NCBI RefSeq assembly: GCF_018474015.1
Contig: NZ_JAHCSG010000003.1
Coordinates: 186,001 to 250,000, forward strand
Source of the DNA: Williamsia sp. CHRR-6
GTDB lineage: Bacteria; Actinomycetota; Actinomycetes; Mycobacteriales; Mycobacteriaceae
Length of the DNA stretch: 64,000 nucleotides
Direction: 5' to 3'
A model generated the notes under the pieces. That model was not told where the DNA came from. It did no database searches and was given only the letters and a program-made list of their open reading frames with translations. The translations under genes were made by a program, and so were the position numbers. Shown here piece by piece: positions 29,627 through 37,392 of the stretch (positions within the stretch are counted from its first letter, which is position 1; every line of letters starts with the position of its first letter).

Positions 29627-30837
29627 CCGTCACCAGTGCACGTCGCGTCGATCCGATTGCCGCTGATGCCGTGGGGAATTCTGCGACCGAGGCGTTCGTG
29701 CAGGCGTTCGGGTACCGCCCGACCGGGGTGTGGTCGGCACCGGGACGGGCCAACCTGATCGGCGAACACATCGATTACGCCGGCGGGACGGTGCTGCCGT
29801 TCGCGCTGCCGTATGTGACTGCAGCGGCGGTCTCGGTGCGGGCCGACGGCGTCGTGCGCTGTGTGTCGACGCATGAAGAGCAGGGCTGGGAGGGGCCGGT
29901 CGACCAGGTCGCCCCAGGTCATCCCACCGGGTGGGCGTCGTATGTGGCCGGAGTGCTCTGGGTGCTGGCCACCCGTGGATTGCTCAGCGCAGGAGTGGGT
30001 TTCGACATCGCGATCGCCTCGTCGGTACCCATCGGATCGGGTCTGTCGAGTTCGGCGGCGCTGGAGTGCTCGGTGGCGTTGGCGGTGGCGGAGTTGACCG
30101 GGTTGCCCACCACCGAACCTGAAGACCGGCTTCAGTTGGTGACCGCCGCCATCCGCGCGGAGAACGAGATCGCCGGTGCGTCCACCGGCGGGATGGATCA
30201 GTCGGTGTCGATGCTGGCCCGGTCAGGCTCGGCGTTGCTGCTGGACTGCCGGACGTTTGCGCATTCGCACATTCCGCTGGATCCGGCTAGATCGGGGGCT
30301 GCGCTGATGCTCATCGACTCCAACACGCCGCATCAGCTGGTCGGCAGCGCCTACACCGATCGCCGCGCCGACATCGACACCGCCGCCGAACGGCTGGGGG
30401 TCGCGTCGCTGCGTTCGGTGCGCGACGTCGACGCCGCACTCGCCCGACTCGCCGCGGACGGCGGTGAACGCCTGGCGCGGCGCGCGCGGCATGTGCTGTC
30501 GGAGATGCGCCGAGTCGAGCTGGCCGTCGAGGCGATGCAGACCGACAACCTGCGGTTGGTAGGCGAATTGCTCAGTGCTTCACACGCATCCCTGCGCGAC
30601 GACTACGAGGTCTCCACCTCGGCGCTCGACGCCATCGTCGCCGCCGCGCTCGACGGGGGCGCCTGGGGTGCCCGGATGATCGGTGGCGGATTCGGTGGCT
30701 GCGCACTGGTGCTCTGTGCCGCTGACCGCGAGGAGATCATCGCCGCTGCCGTGGCTCAGACGCTCGCTGCCGCCGAACACCCCACGCCCAGTGTCTATGT
30801 GGCCAGTCCCGGCCCACCGGCCCGCCGTTTGCAGTAG
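29623..30837 (+). CDS. galK: Galactokinase
   Basis: Phosphorylates galactose at C1. The 404-residue GHMP kinase carries the galactokinase signature GRANLIGEHIDYAGGTVLP (near 40-58), the ATP loop PIGSGLSSSAALECS and the C-terminal GGGFGGCALVL. The GTG at 29623 overlaps the galT stop (GTGA) and has GGGAGG at normal spacing. It works with galT and the two galactosidases, which both release galactose in the cytoplasm. Confidence 0.95.
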   Translation: MTVTSARRVDPIAADAVGNSATEAFVQAFGYRPTGVWSAPGRANLIGEHIDYAGGTVLPFALPYVTAAAVSVRADGVVRCVSTHEEQGWEGPVDQVAPGHPTGWASYVAGVLWVLATRGLLSAGVGFDIAIASSVPIGSGLSSSAALECSVALAVAELTGLPTTEPEDRLQLVTAAIRAENEIAGASTGGMDQSVSMLARSGSALLLDCRTFAHSHIPLDPARSGAALMLIDSNTPHQLVGSAYTDRRADIDTAAERLGVASLRSVRDVDAALARLAADGGERLARRARHVLSEMRRVELAVEAMQTDNLRLVGELLSASHASLRDDYEVSTSALDAIVAAALDGGAWGARMIGGGFGGCALVLCAADREEIIAAAVAQTLAAAEHPTPSVYVASPGPPARRLQ

Positions 30838-30880
30838 AACACCCCAACAACAGACCCATTCACAACCTGAGGAGAACACA

Positions 30881-31963
30881 ATGGCTGCAGTGAGTTTCGA
30901 TTCGGCCACCAAGCTGTACCCGGGCACCGATGTACCCGCAGTCGACTCGCTGGACCTGGAGATCGCCGACGGCGAGTTCCTGGTGCTGGTCGGACCGTCT
31001 GGCTGCGGCAAGTCCACGTCGCTGCGCATGCTTGCCGGCCTCGAAGACGTCGATTACGGGCGGATCCGTATCGGCGGCACCGACGTGACCGCGCTGCCGC
31101 CGAAAGAGCGTGACATCGCGATGGTGTTCCAGAACTACGCGCTCTACCCGCACATGACCGTGGCCAAGAACATGGGCTTCGCGCTGGAGATCGCCGGTAT
31201 GGCGAAGGCTGAGATCGCCACGCGGGTGGCCGAGGCCGCCAAGATCCTCGACCTCGGTGACTACCTGGACCGCAAACCCAAGGCGCTCTCCGGTGGCCAG
31301 CGACAGCGAGTCGCCATGGGCCGAGCCATCGTTCGCAACCCCCGGGTGTTCCTCATGGACGAGCCGTTGAGCAACCTCGACGCCAAGTTGCGGGTACAGA
31401 CCCGCACCCAGATCTCCCAGCTGCAGCGGCGGCTGGGCACCACCACGGTCTACGTCACCCACGATCAGGTGGAGGCGATGACCATGGGCGATCGGGTCGC
31501 GATCCTCAAGGCTGGCGTGCTGCAACAGTGCGACACCCCGAAGGCCCTGTACGCCAGGCCGATCAACCGTTTCGTCGCAGGATTCATCGGCTCCCCGGCC
31601 ATGAACTTCTTCGAGGCGACCGTCGCCGACGATCACGCCGTGTTCGGGTCCTTGACGCTGCCGGTGCCGCGAGATGCGCTGGCGGGGTTGACCGGAAGTG
31701 CAGTCACCGTCGGAGCACGCCCGGAGCACTGGCGGCTGGCCGAAGACGGGGTGAAGGTGAACGTCGACGTGGTCGAGGAGTTGGGCTCCGACGGCTACAT
31801 CTACGGTCGCATCTCCTCCGGCGGCCCGGGTGAGGAGGCCCAGATCGCGGTGCGGGTGCCCGAGAACAGCGCGATCAGCAAGGGGGACGTGGTCTCGGTG
31901 TTGCCTGAGGCAGACCGCCTGCACTTTTTCGCAGCCGACACCGGTCAGCGGCTGGGCAGCTGA
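30881..31963 (+). CDS. ABC sugar importer ATPase, MsmX/UgpC-type
   Basis: 360-residue ATPase with Walker A GPSGCGKST, Q-loop FQNYALYPHMTV, signature LSGGQRQRVAMGRAI, Walker B RVFLMDEPLSNLDAKLR and the switch His in VTHDQVEAMTMGD. A C-terminal TOBE-type regulatory domain follows. The ATG at 30881 has GAGGAGAA 6 bases before it; the open frame upstream is antisense-free overlap with galK and is rejected. Two CUT1 importers in the window lack an ATPase. This is the only candidate, and members of this family are known to be shared between importers. Confidence 0.95.
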   Translation: MAAVSFDSATKLYPGTDVPAVDSLDLEIADGEFLVLVGPSGCGKSTSLRMLAGLEDVDYGRIRIGGTDVTALPPKERDIAMVFQNYALYPHMTVAKNMGFALEIAGMAKAEIATRVAEAAKILDLGDYLDRKPKALSGGQRQRVAMGRAIVRNPRVFLMDEPLSNLDAKLRVQTRTQISQLQRRLGTTTVYVTHDQVEAMTMGDRVAILKAGVLQQCDTPKALYARPINRFVAGFIGSPAMNFFEATVADDHAVFGSLTLPVPRDALAGLTGSAVTVGARPEHWRLAEDGVKVNVDVVEELGSDGYIYGRISSGGPGEEAQIAVRVPENSAISKGDVVSVLPEADRLHFFAADTGQRLGS

Positions 31964-32006
31964 TCGCGGCACCCGAACTCCCGCGGCCGCCGGCACCGAC
32001 TCCTCA

Positions 32007-33104
32007 TCACGGGCAGAGCTGATCGCCTGCGGCCCCGCATGATCCACGCACCATCACCTGCGGCCACAGCGTGATCCGGTGCACCGGACGATCGGTGGCC
32101 GCGGCGGCTCGGGTCAACGCCAGCTCCGCGGCCACCGCGCCCAGCCGGAACTTGTCCGGGCGCACCGCGGTCAGCGGCGGATCGGCCGCCGAGGCCACCT
32201 CGTCGTCGTAGGACACCACGGCGAGATCGGTGGGGACAGACAGTCCGAGATCGCGAGCGCGTTCGATGATCCCGATCCCCTCGGTGTCCGAGTGCACCAC
32301 CACCGCGCGCGTATGTCCCCGCACCAGGGTCTCGATCACCTCGTCATAGGCCTCCCGCCAGCCCGCGGCGCCGTACGGCGGAATGTCGAGATCGGCTGCG
32401 CCGGTGTCGATACCGAGTTCAGCGACGGTCTGCGACCACCCCGCGCGCACACGGCTGGTGGTGGGGCTGGGCCGCGCGGTGAGCAGCCCGATCCGACGGT
32501 GCCCCAACGCGGCGAGATGCCGCACGGCCAGCCCGGCACCCAGCGCGTGGTCGGTGACCACCGCATCCACGGCCAGCGTGGGCAACTCGGCAGGTGGAGT
32601 GCGCTCGAGGAGCACCACCGGAATGGGCAGGGTGCCCAACCATCGCAGCAGATCGATTGAAGTCCGACACCCCAGCGTCGGAACGGCCAGCAGCGCCTGC
32701 ACACCCTGGTCGACCAGACGGGTGAGTTGTCGTCGATTGTCGTCGGGGTCGTAACTGGAGCCACGCAGTGCCAGCCGATCACCACTGTCGGCCACCGCCA
32801 TCTGGGCGCCCCGGACCACAGCCGGCCAGTAGTACTCCATCGAGGGCACCACCATCCCGATGAACGTCCGGGAGGTCCGCGCCCCGGGCCGCGACGTCGT
32901 GGTGGTGGGTGGGCGATCGAGCCGGCGCGGCAACGCCACCCCACCGTGCACCCGCGTCAACAGTCCACGATCGGCCAGCCGGGTGACGTCTCGACGGACG
33001 GTGACTGCCGTGACACCAAGTCGCACAACCAGATCCTGCAGCCGGACGGTCCCGTGTTCACGCACCGCAGCCAGGATCAGGTCTTCCCGTTCGGCGGCCA
33101 ACAT
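32007..33104 (-). CDS. Hybrid regulator: DeoR-type HTH fused to a LacI-type sugar-binding domain
   Basis: 365-residue repressor-like protein. The N-terminus is a DeoR-type winged helix (EREDLILAAVREHGTVRLQD and VTAVTVRRDVTRLADRGLLT), as in the gal regulator. From about residue 80 the protein has a LacI/periplasmic-binding fold: FIGMVVPSMEYYWPAVVRGA, LLAVPTLG, HLAALGHRRIGLL, AVVVHSDTEGIGI and VVSYDDEVAS. The ATG at 33104 has AGGAG 6 bases before it. It is divergent from the second ABC importer across 100 bases that hold a repeated half-site, and probably controls it in response to a free sugar. Confidence 0.85.
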   Translation of the reverse strand: MLAAEREDLILAAVREHGTVRLQDLVVRLGVTAVTVRRDVTRLADRGLLTRVHGGVALPRRLDRPPTTTTSRPGARTSRTFIGMVVPSMEYYWPAVVRGAQMAVADSGDRLALRGSSYDPDDNRRQLTRLVDQGVQALLAVPTLGCRTSIDLLRWLGTLPIPVVLLERTPPAELPTLAVDAVVTDHALGAGLAVRHLAALGHRRIGLLTARPSPTTSRVRAGWSQTVAELGIDTGAADLDIPPYGAAGWREAYDEVIETLVRGHTRAVVVHSDTEGIGIIERARDLGLSVPTDLAVVSYDDEVASAADPPLTAVRPDKFRLGAVAAELALTRAAAATDRPVHRITLWPQVMVRGSCGAAGDQLCP

Positions 33105-33115
33105 CTTTGCTCCTG

Positions 33116-33141
33116 AACGATTCTGATCGTTTCTGATCGAT
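33116..33141. promoter_or_regulatory. Operator-like repeat AACGAT-TCTG-ATCGTT-TCTG-ATCGAT
   Basis: Three 6-base half-sites separated by an identical TCTG spacer give a 10-base period, one helical turn. The first two half-sites are perfect inverted copies (AACGAT and ATCGTT). The element is 12 bases upstream of the hybrid regulator start and 64 bases upstream of the binding-protein gene, well placed for autoregulation and control of the importer. Confidence 0.6.
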
Positions 33142-33204
33142 TCGATTGACGACGCTACCCGCACCCTCGACGCTGTCGGGAACAAACGACGAAATGGAGA
33201 AGCA

Positions 33205-34545
33205 ATGCCGCTTCATCCCACTCACCAGGCACCCGTCGCACCCAGACTGGACCGGCGCAGTTTTCTGCGGGGCGGCGCGATGATCGGCGGCGCACTGATC
33301 GCCGGAAACGCCCTGTCGGGGTGTGCATCCACCTCAGCTCCGGGCGGGGCGAGGACGGTCACGTTGTGGTCGTGGCTGACCGGGATGAACAAGTACGTCG
33401 CAGCCTTCAACGCCTCGCAGACCGAGGTCCACGTGGAGCTGTCGGTGATCGCATCGGGTCTGTCGGGCGGATACGCCCAACAGACCAACGCCATCCGGGC
33501 CCACAACGCCCCCGACATCCTGCACGTGGAATATCAAGGGCTGCCTCAGATCTTGACCAGTGGCGGGCTGCGCGACATCACCGCCGAGGTGGCCGACCTG
33601 GAGTCGGGTTACAGCCCGGCCGCGTGGCGCGGGGTGCGGCCCGACGGTCGCACCTGGGCCATCCCGATGGACCTCGCACCCCAGGCGTTCTACTACCGCA
33701 AGGATCTCTTCGACAAACACGGCATCGAGGTACCCACCACCTGGGACCAGTTCGGTGTCGCCGCCCGCGCGGTGCGCACCGCCGCACCCGACGCTCGCAT
33801 CGCCTCGTTCCCGCTCAACGATGGCTCGTTCTTCGCCGGGATGTGCTGGGGCGCAGGTGATCCCTGGTGGCGCGTGGCCGACTCCCGCTGGCAGGTGAAC
33901 ATCGCCTCAGACGGGTCGATGCGCACCGCCCGCTTCTGGCAGCAGATGATCTCCGACGATCTGGTGCGCACCATCGCTACCAGCGGGCAGGAGTGGAGCG
34001 CGGCCATGCACGAGGGTCGGTTGTGGGGGCTGCTCGGGGCGGCGTGGAGTGTGGGCACGTTCAAAAAGACCGTCCCCGACGACAAAGGCCGATGGGCGGT
34101 GGCGCCGATGCCGGTGTTCGACCGCGCCACCCCCACCAACGGCGTGCAGGGAGGAACCGCCTTCGGGATTTCCCGCGAATCGCGCAATCACCAAGCCGCA
34201 CTGACGTTCCTGCGATGGCTGTCCACCAATCCGAAAGTGCCTGCGATCGGGGCCACCTTCACCTCCCCGTTCTCGGCCTACATCCCCAACCGGACCATCG
34301 CGCGCGCGGCCTACAAGGGCGGATTCTTCATCGGCGACCCGGTGTACGACGTCCTCGACACCGCCGCCGAGCGGGTGCCGGACTGGACGTGGGGACCCAA
34401 CGCACTGGCCGTCTTCTCCACCGTGGTGGACAAGATCGGCGCCACCGCAGGCGATCTGCCGGGCGCGGTGCAACAGATCCAGTCAGCCACCGTGGCAGAC
34501 ATGCGCAAGCGCGGTCTCGCCGTCGTCGAAGGGACCCGCTCATGA
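33205..34545 (+). CDS. Extracellular sugar-binding lipoprotein of the second ABC importer
   Basis: 446-residue family 1 binding protein. A Tat motif DRRSFLRGG precedes a hydrophobic segment and lipobox ALSGC. The mature protein begins with TVTLWSWLTGMNKYVAAF, the typical opening of CUT1 binding proteins, and contains AFYYRKDLFDKHGIEVPTTW. TGGAGAAG lies before the ATG. First gene of a plus-strand operon whose five genes overlap or nearly overlap. The sugar is unknown. Confidence 0.92.
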   Translation: MPLHPTHQAPVAPRLDRRSFLRGGAMIGGALIAGNALSGCASTSAPGGARTVTLWSWLTGMNKYVAAFNASQTEVHVELSVIASGLSGGYAQQTNAIRAHNAPDILHVEYQGLPQILTSGGLRDITAEVADLESGYSPAAWRGVRPDGRTWAIPMDLAPQAFYYRKDLFDKHGIEVPTTWDQFGVAARAVRTAAPDARIASFPLNDGSFFAGMCWGAGDPWWRVADSRWQVNIASDGSMRTARFWQQMISDDLVRTIATSGQEWSAAMHEGRLWGLLGAAWSVGTFKKTVPDDKGRWAVAPMPVFDRATPTNGVQGGTAFGISRESRNHQAALTFLRWLSTNPKVPAIGATFTSPFSAYIPNRTIARAAYKGGFFIGDPVYDVLDTAAERVPDWTWGPNALAVFSTVVDKIGATAGDLPGAVQQIQSATVADMRKRGLAVVEGTRS

Positions 34546-35489
34546 TCACCGTGTCACCGGCCCGGGACACCACGCCCACGGCGCGACCTCGACCTGCCCC
34601 GGACCGCACCGCGCGCACGCGCCGTCGGCGCACCGGCAGCCTCGCGGGACTGTTGTTGGCCGCACCCTTCATCCTGCTGTTGATCGGCACCGTCCTGGTT
34701 CCGGTGGGCTATGCGATCTACCTGAGCGCCTTCACCGATCGGCTCTCCGGATTGGGATTCGGTGGTCCTCGACAGGTCTTCGTCGCCCTTGGCAACTACG
34801 CGACCGTGCTCACCGACCACGACTTCCTGCGCTCGGTCGGCAACGTCTGCCTCTACGCACTGATCCACGTGCCGCTGATGATGGGATCAGCACTGCTGCT
34901 GGCGTTGCTGCTCGACTCGGCGGTCACCCGATTTCGACAGGTGTGGTCGTTGGCGATGTTCCTGCCGTACGCGGTGCCAGGCGTGATCACCGGACTCATC
35001 TGGGCCTACCTGTATTCGCCTGGTATCGGCCCGATCAACGCCATCTCGCCGGTCGACCCGCTCTCGGGTCACGGGATCCTGGGCTCGATCGTGAACATCT
35101 CCCAGTGGCAGTGGATGGGCTACAACATGATCATCTTCTACACCGCATTGCAGACGGTACCCAAGGAACTGTTGGAGGCCGCCCGCGTCGACGGAGCGGG
35201 TGAGATCAGGACGGCCCTGCAGGTGAAGGTCCCTCTCATCCGACCCACCGCATTCGTGGCCCTGGTCTTCACCATCATCGGATCCATGCAGCTGTTCACC
35301 GAACCGCTGATCCTGCGCACCTTCACCGGAGCCATCTCCTCCACCTGGACCCCCAGCCTGTATGTGTACGAATCCGCCTTTGTGGCAAACGATTACGGGA
35401 GAGCTGCCGCGGCCTCGGTCATCCTGGCGCTGGCGTCGGCGCTGCTCTCGGCGCTGGTGATGCAACTGTCGACACGAAGGAGTCGGTGA
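34542..35489 (+). CDS. ABC sugar permease, MalF-type
   Basis: 315-residue permease with six hydrophobic segments and the EAA loop VPKELLEAARVDGAG near residues 208-222. It starts in an ATGA overlap with the binding-protein gene. The N-terminus is rich in Arg/Thr/Pro and cytoplasmic. Partner of the next permease; no ATPase in this operon. Confidence 0.93.
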   Translation: MITVSPARDTTPTARPRPAPDRTARTRRRRTGSLAGLLLAAPFILLLIGTVLVPVGYAIYLSAFTDRLSGLGFGGPRQVFVALGNYATVLTDHDFLRSVGNVCLYALIHVPLMMGSALLLALLLDSAVTRFRQVWSLAMFLPYAVPGVITGLIWAYLYSPGIGPINAISPVDPLSGHGILGSIVNISQWQWMGYNMIIFYTALQTVPKELLEAARVDGAGEIRTALQVKVPLIRPTAFVALVFTIIGSMQLFTEPLILRTFTGAISSTWTPSLYVYESAFVANDYGRAAAASVILALASALLSALVMQLSTRRSR

Positions 35490-36385
35490 TGACCACCCTG
35501 CAGGATCGACCCACCGCGATCCCCGACACCCCACGGGGATCAGTCACCAGCTCACGCTGGACCTCGCGCACTGCGGTACACACCATCTTGATCATCGGTG
35601 CGCTCTACAGCGTGCTGCCGCTGGTCTGGTTGGCCACTGCGGCAACGAAATCGACCCAGGACTTCTCCACCACCTCGGCGTTCGAGTTCGGCGAATGGAA
35701 CCTCGGACACAACATCGGGGCCTTGTTCACCGAGGAGGACGGGATCTTCTGGGAGTGGATTCGCAACTCGCTGCTCTACGCCGGTCTCGGTGCCGCAGTG
35801 GGGTCGCTGATCTGCGCCGCGTGCGGCTACGCGCTGGCCAAGATCCCGTTTCCGGGGCGCTCGCTGCTGTTCGGTCTCACCCTGACCGGAGTGCTGGTCC
35901 CCACCACCGCTCTGGCCATGCCGCTGTACCTGCTGGCCTCGGAGCTACGGATGGTCAACACCTTCTGGGCCGTGTTCATCCCCCTGCTGACCAACCCGTT
36001 CGGCGTGTACCTGGCCCGGGTCTATGCCGAGGCCTCGGTTCCCGATGAGATCATCGAGGCCGCCCGCATCGACGGCTCCAGTGAACTGCGCACCTTCGTC
36101 CGAATCGCTATGCCCATGATGCGGCCCGGGATCGTGACGGTGTTCCTCTTCCAATTCGTGGCCATCTGGAACAACTTCTTCCTGCCGCTGGTGATGCTGA
36201 CCGACCAGCACCTGTTCCCGATGAGCCTGGGGCTGTTCCAGTGGAGCAACCGTACAGTCCAGTTCCCGCAATACAATTCGCTGGTGGTAACCGGGTCACT
36301 GCTCGCGGTCATCCCACTCATCGTGGCCTTCATCGTGTTGCAGCGGCAGTGGCGGCCCGGGTTGGCCGCCGGGGCGGTCAAGTGA
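35489..36385 (+). CDS. ABC sugar permease, MalG-type
   Basis: 298-residue permease with six hydrophobic segments and an EAA loop VPDEIIEAARIDGSSELRTF. The ATG at 35489 is preferred over GTG 35486 because AGGAG at 35478-35482 then has a 6-base gap. It overlaps the upstream stop by one base, and its own stop overlaps the next gene by 4 bases. The C-terminal segment QRQWRPGLAAGAVK is typical of the MalG side. Confidence 0.93.
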   Translation: MTTLQDRPTAIPDTPRGSVTSSRWTSRTAVHTILIIGALYSVLPLVWLATAATKSTQDFSTTSAFEFGEWNLGHNIGALFTEEDGIFWEWIRNSLLYAGLGAAVGSLICAACGYALAKIPFPGRSLLFGLTLTGVLVPTTALAMPLYLLASELRMVNTFWAVFIPLLTNPFGVYLARVYAEASVPDEIIEAARIDGSSELRTFVRIAMPMMRPGIVTVFLFQFVAIWNNFFLPLVMLTDQHLFPMSLGLFQWSNRTVQFPQYNSLVVTGSLLAVIPLIVAFIVLQRQWRPGLAAGAVK

Positions 36386-37392
36386 AGGCTCCGAACACGC
36401 TGCTGGTGATGGACGACGACACCTTCCGATTGCAGTTCGGGCCGGCGGAGCTGGCGCGGTTGCGGGCGGTCGCCACCGTGTCCGACCCGATCCGGTTGGG
36501 CGAGTTGAGATCACCGACTGCACGCGCACGTCTGGCCCACACCGAGGTGCTGCTCACCTCGTGGGGCTGTCCACCTCTGGACGCCGAGGTCCTCGGCTCG
36601 GCACCCCGGTTGCAGGCGGTGTTCCACGCGGCCGGTTCAGTTCGGGGGCACGTCTCCTCGGCCGTGTTCGACCGGGGCATCGTGGTGACCACCGCCGCCG
36701 ATGCCAACGCAGAGCCGGTGGCCCAGTACACCCTGGCCGCGGTGCTGTGGTCGTTCAAGAAGGCCCCGTTCCTCGCCGCCGACGCCCGAGTCCACCGCGC
36801 CGACTGGAGCTATCGAGAAGCTCGCGGCGAGCTGTCCGGGCGCGATCGGGTGGTCGTGGTGGTGGGGTTCTCCCGAGTGGGTCGACGGGTGACCGAGCTG
36901 CTGCGCATCACCGACAGCGCCGAGGTCGTGGTGGTTGATCCGATCACCGACCCCGACGAGATCCGGCGCGCCGGTGCGCAACCCGCCACGCTGGCGAACG
37001 CCCTACCGCGCGCCGACGTGCTGAGCCTGCACGCGCCGTCGCTGCCGGAGACCCGACACATGATCGGAGCCGCCGAGCTGGCCGCGCTCCCCCGGTTCGC
37101 CACCGTCATCAACACGGCGCGCGGGGCGTTGATCGACACCGCCGCCCTCGAACACGCCTGTGGCACCGGACGACTGCACGCAGTGCTCGATGTCACCGAC
37201 CCCGAACCGCTGCCTCCGGACAGTCCGCTCTACGACCTACCGAACGTGATGCTCACCCCGCATGTGGCGGGATCACTCGGTGGCGAGGCCCGGCGCATGA
37301 GCGCGGCCGCACTCGATGAACTCGAGCGGTTCGCCCGCGGGGATCCACCGCGAGCACCGGTCACCGCGCCGAGTCTGGCCGTACAGGCATGA
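36382..37392 (+). CDS. D-2-hydroxyacid dehydrogenase family protein
   Basis: 336-residue protein of the D-isomer-specific 2-hydroxyacid dehydrogenase family. The catalytic triad is present: Arg in INTARGALID, Glu in TDPEPLPPDSPL and His in LTPHVAGSLGG. The nucleotide motif is altered: GFSRVG replaces the common GxGRIG, so the second Gly is Ser. The GTG start overlaps the permease stop (GTGA), so it is co-translated with a sugar importer. It may reduce or oxidise a sugar-acid breakdown product. The exact substrate and cofactor are not clear. Confidence 0.85.
   Translation: MKAPNTLLVMDDDTFRLQFGPAELARLRAVATVSDPIRLGELRSPTARARLAHTEVLLTSWGCPPLDAEVLGSAPRLQAVFHAAGSVRGHVSSAVFDRGIVVTTAADANAEPVAQYTLAAVLWSFKKAPFLAADARVHRADWSYREARGELSGRDRVVVVVGFSRVGRRVTELLRITDSAEVVVVDPITDPDEIRRAGAQPATLANALPRADVLSLHAPSLPETRHMIGAAELAALPRFATVINTARGALIDTAALEHACGTGRLHAVLDVTDPEPLPPDSPLYDLPNVMLTPHVAGSLGGEARRMSAAALDELERFARGDPPRAPVTAPSLAVQA

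Noticed and set aside
30860-32047. 395-codon minus-strand frame opposite the ABC ATPase
   Set aside because: Antisense to a gene with complete Walker and signature motifs. No domain seen.
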